Shown in pieces: positions 47,121-55,814 of a DNA stretch of 64,000 nucleotides. The stretch comes from Luteolibacter sp. Y139 (GTDB lineage Bacteria; Verrucomicrobiota; Verrucomicrobiia; Verrucomicrobiales; Akkermansiaceae). Within the stretch, counting starts at the first letter, position 1, and each line of letters begins with the position of its first letter. The stretch is taken from positions 62,001 through 126,000 of the forward strand of contig NZ_JBBUKT010000016.1 of assembly GCF_038066715.1 (NCBI RefSeq), in the 5' to 3' direction. A model generated the notes under the pieces. The model made no database searches, had not been told where the DNA came from, and saw only the letters and a list, made by a program, of their open reading frames with translations. The translations under genes were made by a program, and so were the position numbers.

Positions 47121-48352
47121 AACGATACGCTTTCTTTATCGTGCTCGGCGTCGCTTGCTTTGCCGTCGGGTTCTCCAGCTATCGATTCGGTCGTGACCGG
47201 GCGATCGCGTCCGCATTTCCTGAGGATGCCGCGGAGAAGCCAGTGCAGGCCGTGGGCACCGCTGTGGAGGCGGTTTCATCACGGCCGGCCGCGGAGTTGA
47301 TTTCGCTGAAGGAAAAACTGAAGCACAGCTACACGACATGCCCGTCCGCCCAGCACGATTGGATCCTGCGTGGCCAGACCGCGGCGGTGCTGGCGACGAT
47401 GACGACCGCCGAGCTGAAGTCTCTGTTAGAGGAGCTCTTGTCTTGCTGTCCCCAGGCGCACTATAGGCACGTGACCGAGCCGAATCTCGTCCTGATCACA
47501 GACCTCTTGCGCGAGTGGGGTCGGAAAGACCCGGTGGCGGCGTGCAGGGCGATGGCTGATGCGGCAAGTACTGCCGATGGCCGGATGGCGGCGTTCCAGG
47601 ACTGGCTGCTGCGCGATCCCTCGGCGGTGACGCGCTGGATGGCTTCCAGCGATGAGGTGCCCTCGGATTTGCGAAGGGCATGGCTCTCCGAACGGGTGAA
47701 AACCGATCCGCGCGATGCGATCCATCAGCTGGCGGGCCTCCCGCCGGAGTCGCGCGCGTCCTCGTTGATCGAGTGGAGCAGCTCCTGCGCGCTCTTGCCC
47801 GCCGAGCGGAAGGTGTTGCTGGAAGCGGTTCAGGACGATCCCGCCTTGCTGCTGAAGTGCGCGGGCCGGATCGCGGGAGCCCTGGTCGATCAGTCCGTGC
47901 AGGAAGCTTACGGATTCGTGGATAGCCTCGATCTCGACGAGGAGATGGCGACTTCACTGGACGATGGCATCTTCGCGAAATGGTCGGTCCGCGATCCTCA
48001 GGTCGCCTTTGCCGAGTGGGCGAAGCAGAAGGAAACACGGGTGCCAGACTCCTTCCTGAACGCGCTCGACACATGGAGCCTGAACTCGCCGGGTGCCGAG
48101 CAAGCGATCGAGTGGCTGGACACGGTCGAGGCCGGCCCTGCGAAGGAGAAAATCCAGGTTCACTTCATAGAGGAGCTGACCGACGGCGAGCGCTTCGAGC
48201 AAGCGGTGCGTATGGGCATGTCGATGGACAATCGCGAGGAAGGCAAGCGCCAGGTGCTGCGCACGGTGACGACGTGGAAGGAGAAATTTCCCGACCATGC
48301 CCGCGAGCGGCTAGCGGCAATGACTCGCGAAGACGGCGTGGAGGTGAAGTGA
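47117..48352 (+). CDS. Membrane-anchored helical-repeat protein paired with the sigma factor
   Basis: The 411-residue protein has an N-terminal membrane helix (about 5-22; FFIVLGVACFAVGFSSY) and an outside helical domain. Short repeats such as WGRKDPVAACRAM, RDPSAVTRWMAS, TDPRDAIHQLAGL and RDPQVAFAEWAKQ match the pattern in the C-terminal half of the sigma fusion (ADADPQAAWKEVA). The ATGA overlap with that gene means coupled translation. Inference: the two outside domains are homologous and may interact, one regulating the sigma factor. No zinc anti-sigma motif is present. Confidence 0.75.
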   Translation: MKRYAFFIVLGVACFAVGFSSYRFGRDRAIASAFPEDAAEKPVQAVGTAVEAVSSRPAAELISLKEKLKHSYTTCPSAQHDWILRGQTAAVLATMTTAELKSLLEELLSCCPQAHYRHVTEPNLVLITDLLREWGRKDPVAACRAMADAASTADGRMAAFQDWLLRDPSAVTRWMASSDEVPSDLRRAWLSERVKTDPRDAIHQLAGLPPESRASSLIEWSSSCALLPAERKVLLEAVQDDPALLLKCAGRIAGALVDQSVQEAYGFVDSLDLDEEMATSLDDGIFAKWSVRDPQVAFAEWAKQKETRVPDSFLNALDTWSLNSPGAEQAIEWLDTVEAGPAKEKIQVHFIEELTDGERFEQAVRMGMSMDNREEGKRQVLRTVTTWKEKFPDHARERLAAMTREDGVEVK

Positions 48353-48358
48353 CTTTAC

Positions 48359-48446
48359 GTAGGCGCGGTGGTGACACCGCGGAAGCCACCGGTAAAGCGG
48401 TCTTCACTCTTGCTTCCGCATTCTCACGAATGTGCCTGCGGTGGCT
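48359..48446. repeat. REP-like intergenic element, copy 2
   Basis: It starts with 25 bases identical to copy 3, including the perfect stem CGCGGTG-GTGA-CACCGCG. GCCACCG (48385-48391) and CGGTGGC (48439-48445) form an outer inverted repeat, and CCGCATTCTCAC near its 3' end is shared with copy 3. It lies between the membrane protein and the amidohydrolase genes. Confidence 0.8.
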
Positions 48447-48523
48447 ATTACGGTCCGCCCCAACACACTCGCCGCTCGACGCGCGGGGCCCCGTGACCTT
48501 GCATGGGCGGAGCATTCTTCCTC

Positions 48524-49501
48524 ATGCGCATCGACTGCCACGTTCACATTGTCGGCACCGGTACCGGTGACACCGGCTGCTGGTATCGGCCGAAGGGCCT
48601 CACCCGGGTCGGCGAGCCGTTCCTGGTGAAAGCCGTTGGCTTGACGGTGCGCGAGCTGCACGGGCCGGAGTTCGATCAACTCTACATCAGGAAGCTGTTA
48701 GATTTCATCCGCGGCTCATCGGTGGACCGCGCCGTCCTGCTCGCCCACGAGCTGCCGCACACGGAAGACGGCACAGCTTTGCCCGAGCGCTCGTCGCTCT
48801 ACGTGCCGAATGAGTGCGTACTGAAGCTCTCCCAAGATCATCCCGAATTCCTCGCCGGTGTCTCCATTCACCCCGCGCGGAAGGATGCGATGGAGGAGCT
48901 GGAGAAATGCCTCGCCGGTGGTGCCGCCGCCCTCAAGTGCCTGCCGAACGTCCAAGGCATCGATTGGAATAACCCTCGCTACACCGCCTTCCTTGAGCGC
49001 ATGGCAGAAGCCGGTCTGCCACTGCTCGCGCACACAGGCAGCGAGCGGACCATGCCCGTCATGGATCACGCTCTCGCTTCCCCACGGGTCCTCACCCGTG
49101 CTCTGGAAATTGGCGTGAAATGCATCGCCGCCCACTGCGGCACGGGCATGATGGTGCTGGATCCGGATTACTTCGACGTCTTCGCCGAGATGCTCGCGAA
49201 GCATCCGAACCTCTACGGTGACAATAGCGCCCTCGCGGGCCTGAGCTTCCGCCTGCGCCCCTCGGCGCTGCGCACCATGATCTCCGCATCCATGGACGGA
49301 CGCATCCTTCATGGCAGCGACCTGCCGGTGCCACCCAGCGGCCTGCTGCCGTGGGCCTTCGGCATGATCGAGTGGGAAGATTTCATGGATAGCCGAGGCA
49401 TCGCGAATCCCCTGGAACGCGACGCCCACCTGAAACGCATGATGGGCTTCAGCGAGACCTCGTTCACCCGGGCTGCAAGCGTCCTGCGCGGGGTGAAATG
49501 A
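48524..49501 (+). CDS. Amidohydrolase (metal-dependent TIM-barrel) family protein
   Basis: From the ATG at 48524 the product is 325 residues beginning MRIDCHVHIVG, with the HxH metal motif of the amidohydrolase superfamily. Further landmarks are GVSIHPAR, AALKCLPNVQGIDWNNP, LLAHTGSERTMP, CIAAHCGTG and the late HGSDLP Asp. This matches the amidohydrolase_2 group that includes decarboxylases and lactonases. A seven-codon longer start at 48503 is less likely because the HxH normally sits at the very N-terminus. Substrate is unknown. Confidence 0.9.
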   Translation: MRIDCHVHIVGTGTGDTGCWYRPKGLTRVGEPFLVKAVGLTVRELHGPEFDQLYIRKLLDFIRGSSVDRAVLLAHELPHTEDGTALPERSSLYVPNECVLKLSQDHPEFLAGVSIHPARKDAMEELEKCLAGGAAALKCLPNVQGIDWNNPRYTAFLERMAEAGLPLLAHTGSERTMPVMDHALASPRVLTRALEIGVKCIAAHCGTGMMVLDPDYFDVFAEMLAKHPNLYGDNSALAGLSFRLRPSALRTMISASMDGRILHGSDLPVPPSGLLPWAFGMIEWEDFMDSRGIANPLERDAHLKRMMGFSETSFTRAASVLRGVK

Positions 49502-49584
49502 CGGTTGGGTCGCCCTCCGCGATCACGTGATGTTGCAAAGTGAGATCCGTGGTAATTTCCACGCATCCCCCAAACCTCCCTCTG

Positions 49585-50034
49585 ATGAAAACCGCATCCC
49601 CCCAGCGGTCTTCGGCAAAGAGCGGCATGACCCTACTGGAACTCACCGTGGTCATCGCCGTCCTCCTCGCCCTGACCTGTATCCTGTTCCTCGGTGCCCG
49701 CGCATGGAAATCCGGTGCCGATCGCACCGCGTGCATCATGAACATCCGCAACGTGCAGACCGCTGTCCGCTCGTATCAGAATCTCTACGGCTACAATGCC
49801 GGCAGCATGCCCTATGCTGAGGGTGGCACCCAGGACATTGGCGTCCACATGCTCGCGAAGGGCTACATCTCGGAGACCCAGCTTTCCCGCATTCAGGGCG
49901 GCGAAACCTGCCAAGGTGGCGGCACCTACGACTGCGATCACAAGGACACCTTCCCGCCCGTCGGCCAGCTCTACATCACTTGCTCGCTCTCTTCGACCAA
50001 GAAGCACGAGATGAGCCCGGACGTGGAGTGGTGA
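49585..50034 (+). CDS. Type IV pilin-like / type II secretion pseudopilin
   Basis: From the ATG at 49585 the protein is 149 residues. Its leader is basic and ends in KSG before MTLLELTVVIAVLLALTC, a standard prepilin peptidase site with Glu at position 5 and a hydrophobic helix. The rest resembles the short pseudopilins of Verrucomicrobia (NIRNVQTAVRSYQNLYGYNAG, GQLYITCS), with cysteines that could pair. No secretion or pilus genes are adjacent, so it is likely a stand-alone minor pilin. Confidence 0.88.
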   Translation: MKTASPQRSSAKSGMTLLELTVVIAVLLALTCILFLGARAWKSGADRTACIMNIRNVQTAVRSYQNLYGYNAGSMPYAEGGTQDIGVHMLAKGYISETQLSRIQGGETCQGGGTYDCDHKDTFPPVGQLYITCSLSSTKKHEMSPDVEW

Positions 50035-50058
50035 GAATGGTGTGTTGCCAGAAGGCAG

Positions 50059-50081
50059 GGACGCTTTTTCGAAAAGCGTCC
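50059..50081 (+). terminator. Hairpin downstream of the pseudopilin gene
   Basis: GGACGCTTTT (50059-50068) pairs perfectly with AAAAGCGTCC (50072-50081) around a three-base loop, with flanking AGAAG/CTTCT extending the symmetry. It lies 25 bases after the stop. The T-run lies inside the arm, so termination is likely but not certain. Confidence 0.6.
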
Positions 50082-50103
50082 GGCTTCTAGCGCCCCACAT
50101 CCC

Positions 50104-50219
50104 GTAGGCGCGGTGGTGACACCGCGGAGCGGTCCCTTGCTGCAGTTGGCGGCAATGAATCGCGGGAGTCATGGTGAAGCTGTCACCACCCTGCCTCCCG
50201 CATTCTCACAAACACGCCA
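50104..50219. repeat. REP-like intergenic element, copy 3
   Basis: It shares the first 25 bases exactly with copy 2, including CGCGGTG-GTGA-CACCGCG. GGTGGTGACA (50111-50120) and TGTCACCACC (50181-50190) form a long-range inverted repeat, and CCGCATTCTCAC near the 3' end is shared with copy 2. It fills the gap between the pseudopilin and rmuC genes, which are convergent. Confidence 0.8.
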
Positions 50220-50220
50220 C

Positions 50221-51714
50221 TCACTCCCCCAGCGCCGACCTCAAATCCGACGCTGCCGAAATCGCCTTCTCCTTCGGATCCGGCGCCAGCGCGAAATCAT
50301 CCTGCGGCTCTAACAAACCCGCACCGCCCTGGTTCGGAGTATCGGTCACCGGCAGCCGCGGCGCCCGCTCGATCGGTACCAGCTCCTGCAGCGTCGTATT
50401 CTCCGGAGCCGCCTGCAGGTCCTCAAACTTCCGCGCCGTCGCCAGCACGCGGGTCTCATACGACCCCACCGCCGCGTTGTAGTGCCCCACCGCATTCTCC
50501 AGCGACTTCCCGAGCTTGCCGAAGTGCCCGGCCAATGTGGAAAGCCGCTCGTGCATCGTCCGCCCCAGCACGAAGATCTCCCGCGCATTCTCCGCCAGCG
50601 CCTCCTGCCGCCAGCCATACGCCACCGCCCGCAGCAGCGCGATCAGCGTCGTCGGCGTCGCCAGGATCACCCCGTGATCCACCCCGCGCTCGATCAGCCC
50701 CGGGTCCATCTGCAGCGCCGCGGAAAAGAACGACTCACTCGGCAGGAATAGCACCGTGAATTCCGGCGCATGATCAAACTGCGCCGCATAGTTCTTCGAG
50801 GATAGCTGCGAAATGTGTGTCCGCACCTGCCGCGCATGGCGATGCAGGCATTCCTCCCGCACGCTGTCCTCCGTCGCTTCCAGCGCATCCAGATACGCAT
50901 CCATCGGCGTCTTCGAGTCCACCACGATCGTCTTCCCGCCCGGCAGCCGCACCACCAGGTCCGGCCGCAGCCGCTTGCCCTCGTCCGTCGTGGTCGTCGT
51001 CTGCGTTTCGAAATCGCAATGCTCCTGCATCCCGGCCATCTCCACCACGCGTCGCAGCTGGATTTCCCCCCACTGGCCGCGGCCGGTCGGCTGCCGTAGT
51101 GCCTTCACCAGCTGGGAGGTCTCGCGCTGCAGGCCGAGCTGGCCCTCGGAGAGCGTCTTCACCTGCGTTCTCAGCTCCGCGTAGGCACCCTCGCGCGCCT
51201 TCTCGATGTCCCCGATCCGGGTCTCGAATTTCCCCAGCGACTCCGCCACCGGCTTCACCAGGCTCTCGATCGCCATCTTGCGCTTCTCCAGATCGCCCTT
51301 CGCCTCCTCGGTGTGGGCGCTCAGCGAGGTCTTCGCCAGATGTAGGAATTGCTCCGAGGACGACCGCAGCACATCCGCCGAGAGCGCCTTGAAAGTATCG
51401 GAAAGCCGCTGCTCCGCCGTCTCCAGCAGCGCCTGCTTCTCCGCGGCGGACTTGGTCTCCTCCTCCAGCCGCGTCCGGGTCTCGGTGAGCTGGGTTTGGT
51501 AAATCCGGCTGGATTTCTCATGCTCCGCGCCCTCGGCGGCGGCGGCCACCAGCCGGGCCTCCAGCTCGGCACTGCGCCGCTCCTCGCCCTTGATCTGCTC
51601 CTCGAACCGAGCCTTCCGCCCGGACAAGGCCAGCAGGGTGATCAGCCAGCCGAAAAATCCCCCGGCGAGGGCACTGAGGATCCACGGCAGGGCGGCTTCG
51701 AGTTCGGGCGGCAT
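50221..51714 (-). CDS. rmuC: DNA recombination protein RmuC
   Basis: The 497-residue protein has one N-terminal membrane helix (about 8-31; [20 protein letters not shown]), a long coiled coil (about 35-200) and the RmuC nuclease-like domain (about 210-440; [54 protein letters not shown]). RmuC limits inversions at short inverted repeats; its domain is related to PD-(D/E)xK nucleases. Length and architecture are normal. It is divergent from sodA; the two starts are 144 bases apart. Confidence 0.95.
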   Translation of the reverse strand: MPPELEAALPWILSALAGGFFGWLITLLALSGRKARFEEQIKGEERRSAELEARLVAAAAEGAEHEKSSRIYQTQLTETRTRLEEETKSAAEKQALLETAEQRLSDTFKALSADVLRSSSEQFLHLAKTSLSAHTEEAKGDLEKRKMAIESLVKPVAESLGKFETRIGDIEKAREGAYAELRTQVKTLSEGQLGLQRETSQLVKALRQPTGRGQWGEIQLRRVVEMAGMQEHCDFETQTTTTTDEGKRLRPDLVVRLPGGKTIVVDSKTPMDAYLDALEATEDSVREECLHRHARQVRTHISQLSSKNYAAQFDHAPEFTVLFLPSESFFSAALQMDPGLIERGVDHGVILATPTTLIALLRAVAYGWRQEALAENAREIFVLGRTMHERLSTLAGHFGKLGKSLENAVGHYNAAVGSYETRVLATARKFEDLQAAPENTTLQELVPIERAPRLPVTDTPNQGGAGLLEPQDDFALAPDPKEKAISAASDLRSALGE

Positions 51715-51858
51715 GGCGCAGGCGGAAAAAGGGAGGTGGCGGCGATGTTCGGATTGTTCCTTGCGGATGGCAAAGTGCGCGGCATCGTTCCGTCCGTCGC
51801 GCGCCCACCGGGGTACCGGTCAGGCTCCGCGAACGCAAATTCAAACCGACTCACCATC

Positions 51859-52482
51859 ATGGCCCACACTCTTCCGCCCCTCGGATACGCTTTCGACGCG
51901 CTCGAACCCCACATCGACGCCAAGACCATGGAGATCCACCACGACAAGCATCACAATGCCTACGTGACCAATCTCAACGCCGCCATCGCCGGTAAGGCCG
52001 ACCTCGAGGCCAAGAGCGTCGAGGCCCTCATCGCCGACCTCGCCTCCGTTCCGGACGACATCCGCGGCCCGGTCCGCAACAACGGCGGGGGCCACGTCAA
52101 TCACACCTTCTTCTGGAAGGTCATCGCCCCCGGCGGTGCCAAGGCCCCGACCGCCGAAGTCGCCGCCGCCATCGACAAGGCCTTCGGCTCCTTCGATGCC
52201 TTCAAGGAAGCCTTCGCCAAGGCCGGCGCCACCCGCTTCGGCTCCGGCTGGGCCTGGCTCCTCAAGGCCGCCGATGGCTCCCTCTCGATCGGCTCCACCC
52301 CGAACCAGGACACCCCGCTCATGGGCAAGGCCGTCGCCGGCATCGAAGGCACCCCGATCCTCGCCCTCGACGTCTGGGAACACGCCTACTACCTCAACTA
52401 CCAAAACCGCCGCCCCGACTACATCACCGCCTTCTGGAACGTGGTGAACTGGGACGTCGTCGCCGCGAATTTCGCGGCTTGA
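51859..52482 (+). CDS. sodA: Manganese superoxide dismutase
   Basis: From the ATG at 51859 the product is 207 residues, the normal family length. Metal ligands are visible as His27 (EIHHDKHH), His82 (HVNHTFFW), Asp171 and His175 (DVWEHAYY). Gly78 and Gln150 (TPNQDTP) in the usual diagnostic positions point to the manganese form. It removes superoxide in the cytoplasm. The open frame extends 170 codons upstream, opposite rmuC, and is not coding there. A strong terminator follows. Confidence 0.96.
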   Translation: MAHTLPPLGYAFDALEPHIDAKTMEIHHDKHHNAYVTNLNAAIAGKADLEAKSVEALIADLASVPDDIRGPVRNNGGGHVNHTFFWKVIAPGGAKAPTAEVAAAIDKAFGSFDAFKEAFAKAGATRFGSGWAWLLKAADGSLSIGSTPNQDTPLMGKAVAGIEGTPILALDVWEHAYYLNYQNRRPDYITAFWNVVNWDVVAANFAA

Positions 52483-52534
52483 GGTTTCCCGGGTTCGCTC
52501 TGAATGGGCAGCCCTACTAACAAATCATCCAACG

Positions 52535-52568
52535 ACGGCCGCCGGGATTCCGGCGGCCGTTTTTGTTT
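52535..52568 (+). terminator. Rho-independent terminator of sodA
   Basis: ACGGCCGCCGG (52535-52545) and CCGGCGGCCGT (52550-52560) form a perfect 11-bp stem with a four-base loop, followed by TTTTTGTTTGG. The same arms recur in the terminator at 62185. It lies 52 bases after the sodA stop. Confidence 0.92.
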
Positions 52569-52819
52569 GGGCTGCAATTGATTAGGCAGCGCATTGGGAA
52601 CACGGACGTGAGGTCTCGATGCTATCCGGAGCACTGGTTGGGAGCGGATCATCCCAGTGACCGCAGCTGGTTTTCCGGTTAGATCACCGCCTTTTGCCGA
52701 CGTTTCGTGCGGTCAGTAAGCCCGTGCGGATTGCAGTGCCTTTTCCACTCCTGAAAGGCGAAACGGTAAGCGGAATGATCTTGCAAAACGGCGGTGTTTA
52801 AAATGGTCTAACGGATGCC
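52569..52819 (+). other. Intergenic region upstream of the secreted protein at 52820
   Basis: About 250 bases without a gene between the sodA terminator and the next start; with the sodA 3' end the gap is 337 bases. It presumably carries the promoter of the next gene; TTTAAAAT near 52797 is a possible -10 but no convincing -35 is in place. No repeat or RNA structure was recognised. Confidence 0.4.
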
Positions 52820-53296
52820 ATGAAAAAGTCCAAACTGTCCATATTGTCCGCCGCCGCGGTGCTTGTGTTACAACCCGTCGTCTCCCAAGGAGCGCCTGAT
52901 CCCACGCTGCCCAAGAAGAAGGTGCTGGTCACCCAGGTCATCACCTACAATCTGGCGGCCGGGGCAACGAGTCCGGCTTACACGCTGCCGGCGAACAAGT
53001 CGGTGACCGTCACGGGCAACTGCTTGACCCTTGGTACTCGAGGAGTGGGCAGCGCCACGATCTTGCAAGTAACGGAGCCGAGCGGCACTCCTTCCTTTCT
53101 CGAATGGGTCGGTCTTGAATCCTCCTCTGGTTCCTCGATCACCGAAGGGGTCTCCTCGAGTCTTGGCACCCACATCCTGTATATCGACTTCGGCCATGTG
53201 GTTGATATCGAGGTACAGTCTGCGAACAGCTTCAGAATTCACAATGGCTCGGGCGGAGTCCGCACGGGCGAAGTGACGTTGACCTACTACAAGTAA
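52820..53296 (+). CDS. Exported protein of unknown function
   Basis: The 158-residue product has a clear Sec signal (MKKSKLSILSAAAVLVL, cleavage near 25) and a strand-rich mature part with Ser/Thr/Gly/Val bias (SVTVTGNCLTLGTRGVG, SSSGSSITEGVSSSLG, GEVTLTYYK). Only one Cys is present. No family was recognised. Spacing to a strong terminator downstream shows it is a monocistronic unit. Confidence 0.65.
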   Translation: MKKSKLSILSAAAVLVLQPVVSQGAPDPTLPKKKVLVTQVITYNLAAGATSPAYTLPANKSVTVTGNCLTLGTRGVGSATILQVTEPSGTPSFLEWVGLESSSGSSITEGVSSSLGTHILYIDFGHVVDIEVQSANSFRIHNGSGGVRTGEVTLTYYK

Positions 53297-53331
53297 GTCG
53301 GACGACTCGGTTTCCGAGGTTAGGTTTCTTC

Positions 53332-53375
53332 GATCCGGTTCGGCAGAAAGTTGCCGGACCGGATCTGCTTTTTTT
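53332..53375 (+). terminator. Rho-independent terminator
   Basis: GATCCGGTTCGGCA (53332-53345) pairs with TGCCGGACCGGATC (53352-53365) with one G-T pair, followed by TGCTTTTTTT. It ends the transcript of the secreted protein at 52820. Confidence 0.92.
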
Positions 53376-53489
53376 AGGGGGCGCTGGCATGGTGCTTCGT
53401 GGACGGGACCACTCCTTGAAGATTGAGCCCATTCGGCAAATGGCTTCTCGAATGGGCATCCTGAAGTGATTCCGCTTTTCCGCCCTCCT

Positions 53490-53590
53490 AGGCATACCGG
53501 AATATCGGAATCCGGCGGGATCCAGAGCCGCGGCACCTAGGCCATTCCCTTAATTCCCGTATAGATGCATTCGGGAATACGGGAATTCCG
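53490..53590. repeat. Two related palindromic units in an intergenic region
   Basis: Unit 1 has CCGGA (53497-53501) and TCCGG (53511-53515) around a nine-base loop. Unit 2 has a perfect 11-bp inverted repeat, AATTCCCGTAT (53552-53562) and ATACGGGAATT (53577-53587). Parts of both units also align as imperfect direct repeats (CGGAATATCGGAATCCGG against CGGGAATACGGGAATTCC). They lie in the 418-base gap before the HtrA-like gene, in which no gene is visible. They may be a second REP-like family or a regulatory site. Confidence 0.5.
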
Positions 53591-53714
53591 CCGACCCACG
53601 AAAACGGGCCGGGCCGTGGGCCATCATGAGCGGGAAAGTGCGGATTAACTTGAACAAGCGGACTTTCCCCGGACGCTACAAGGCGACTCTCCCAATCAGA
53701 TCACCCGTTCCCTC

Positions 53715-55772
53715 ATGACCGCCACGACCTGCCGTTCCGCCTTGCTGGTGCTCGCTCTCGCGACTTGCCAGACTTTGCCCGTCTTTTCCCAGGACGCTGC
53801 CGCGCCCGCGGTGCCGGTGCCAGCGCCCGAGGTGTCCGACGCGATCAACAAGGTCTATCCCGCGCTGGTCCGCATTTATGTGGTCATGGAAGAGGGGGCC
53901 GATGGGACGATGAAGAAGATGCAGGGTAGCGGCTCCGGCACGATCATTTCGCCCGAGGGCCACGTGCTGACGAATCACCACGTCGCCGGCCGCGGCACCC
54001 GCTTCGTCTGCACGCTTTCCAATCACGATGAGGTCGACGCCACGCTGGTGGGCACCGACGCGCTCGCCGACCTCGCCATCCTGAAGCTCGACCTGAGCAC
54101 CCGCCGTTTCAAGGACCAGCCGCTGGCTGTGGCGGGCTTCGGCGATTCGGATAAGCTCAAGACCGGCGACCTCGTCTTCGCCATGGGCAGTCCGGGCGGG
54201 CTTTCGCAATCGGTCACCCGCGGCATCGTGGCGAATACCGAGATGATCGTGCCACGCCACCAGATCGGCCTGACGCTCGATGGCGAAAAGGTCGGCGAGC
54301 TGGTCCGTTGGATCGGCCACGATGCGATCATCTATCCCGGCAACAGCGGCGGTCCCTTGGTCAATCCGGCCGGCGAAATCGTCGGCGTGAATGAAGTGGG
54401 CATCGCCAGCCTCGGCGGCGCGATTCCCTCGAACCTCGCGAAGAAGGTCGCGGCCGAGCTGATCGATCGGGGCCACGTCACGCGCAGCTGGATCGGCCTG
54501 GAACCGCAAGCGCTCCTCCGCAGCATGGCGAACCAGAAGGGAGCACTGGTGGCATCCATCTGGAAAGGCAGCCCGGCCGATCAGGCCGGCATCAAGCCGG
54601 GTGACTTCATCACCGCCTATCAGGACACGCCGCTGCCGGATTGCCACGCCGCGGAAGACCTGCCGATTTTCAATGCGATGGTCCTCAACACCAAGCCGGG
54701 CACCGAGGTCACCCTCGCCGGCATGCACGATGGCCAGCCACATACCTGGAAGCTCACCACCGTGCTCCGCGAACCGACCCTCGACAAGGAAGCCGAGCTG
54801 CGCGAGTGGGGCCTGACCACCCGCGACTTCACGCTGGTCTCCGCGCTTGAGAAATCGCGCGACAACAAGGACGGCGTGCTCGTCGATACCACCCGCGCCG
54901 GTGGTCCTTCGGCGGAAGCGAAGCCACCCCTGCGCGGCGGCGATGTGATCACGAAGGTAGGCGGCAAGCCGGTGAAGAGCCGCGCCGAGCTGATCGCCTT
55001 CACCACCGATTTCGTCAAGGACATCACCGAACCGAAGCCGCTGCTGGTCGAGTTCGAGCGGGATCGCCAGCACTACGCCACCGTGGTGAAGGTCGGCCCG
55101 CCGAAGGAGCCGGTGAAGCCGCGCCTGGCCGAGAAGGCATGGATGGGTCTCGCCACCCAGGTCATCACCGATGAGCTCGCAACCGCGATGGGCATCGCTG
55201 GCAAGAAGGGCGTGCGCATCACCTCGCTTGCGCCGGATTCCCCGGCGAAGCGCGCGGGTTTGTTGGAGGGCGACCTATTGCTGAAGCTCGATGGCAAGGT
55301 GATCAACGCTCGCCGTCCGGAAGACTCCGAGGTCTTTCCCGAGCTCATCCTGGCCTATCCTGTGGACGCCACCGTGGAGCTCACCGGCATGCGCGATGGC
55401 CAGCCGCAGACGTGGAATGTCTCGCTCGCCGCCCGACCGATCGACGATAGCGAGCTGCGCGAGTACAAGGACGAACTCTTCGAGTTCACCGCCCGCCAGC
55501 TTTCCACCGCGCAGAAGGACAAGATGAAGGAGGACCTGGAGCAGGAGCCGGCCGGCATGTCGGTGCTGAAGGTGGAGCCCAGCGGTTGGGCCGCCCTCGG
55601 CGGACTCGCTCCGGATGATGTGATCCTCACCATCGACGGTGCACCGATGAATGAAATCGATGCCCTCAAGGCGAAACTGCTCTCGCTCCGGGATAGCAAA
55701 CCGCGCAGTGTCGTCTTCGGCATCCGCCGCGGCCCGCGCACGTGGTTCCTCGAAATCGAACCCCGCTGGTAA
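53715..55772 (+). CDS. HtrA/DegP-type serine protease with four PDZ domains
   Basis: The 685-residue protein has a signal peptide (about 1-26) and a trypsin-like domain (about 40-250) with His89 in LTNHHV, Asp119 in LADLAIL and Ser211 in GNSGGP. Four PDZ-like domains follow at about 257-350, 375-460, 476-575 and 590-685, each with an xxxAGLxxGDxIxxxxG-type ligand-binding core (DQAGIKPGD, AKRAGLLEGD, LGGLAPDD). DegP has two PDZ domains and DegS one, so four is unusual. Role: quality control of envelope proteins. It lies 42 bases before a second, degenerate protease-fold gene on the same strand. Confidence 0.92.
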   Translation: MTATTCRSALLVLALATCQTLPVFSQDAAAPAVPVPAPEVSDAINKVYPALVRIYVVMEEGADGTMKKMQGSGSGTIISPEGHVLTNHHVAGRGTRFVCTLSNHDEVDATLVGTDALADLAILKLDLSTRRFKDQPLAVAGFGDSDKLKTGDLVFAMGSPGGLSQSVTRGIVANTEMIVPRHQIGLTLDGEKVGELVRWIGHDAIIYPGNSGGPLVNPAGEIVGVNEVGIASLGGAIPSNLAKKVAAELIDRGHVTRSWIGLEPQALLRSMANQKGALVASIWKGSPADQAGIKPGDFITAYQDTPLPDCHAAEDLPIFNAMVLNTKPGTEVTLAGMHDGQPHTWKLTTVLREPTLDKEAELREWGLTTRDFTLVSALEKSRDNKDGVLVDTTRAGGPSAEAKPPLRGGDVITKVGGKPVKSRAELIAFTTDFVKDITEPKPLLVEFERDRQHYATVVKVGPPKEPVKPRLAEKAWMGLATQVITDELATAMGIAGKKGVRITSLAPDSPAKRAGLLEGDLLLKLDGKVINARRPEDSEVFPELILAYPVDATVELTGMRDGQPQTWNVSLAARPIDDSELREYKDELFEFTARQLSTAQKDKMKEDLEQEPAGMSVLKVEPSGWAALGGLAPDDVILTIDGAPMNEIDALKAKLLSLRDSKPRSVVFGIRRGPRTWFLEIEPRW

Positions 55773-55814
55773 TCTCACCTCCCATCGATCATCCACTATC
55801 TTCCATCTCTGACC

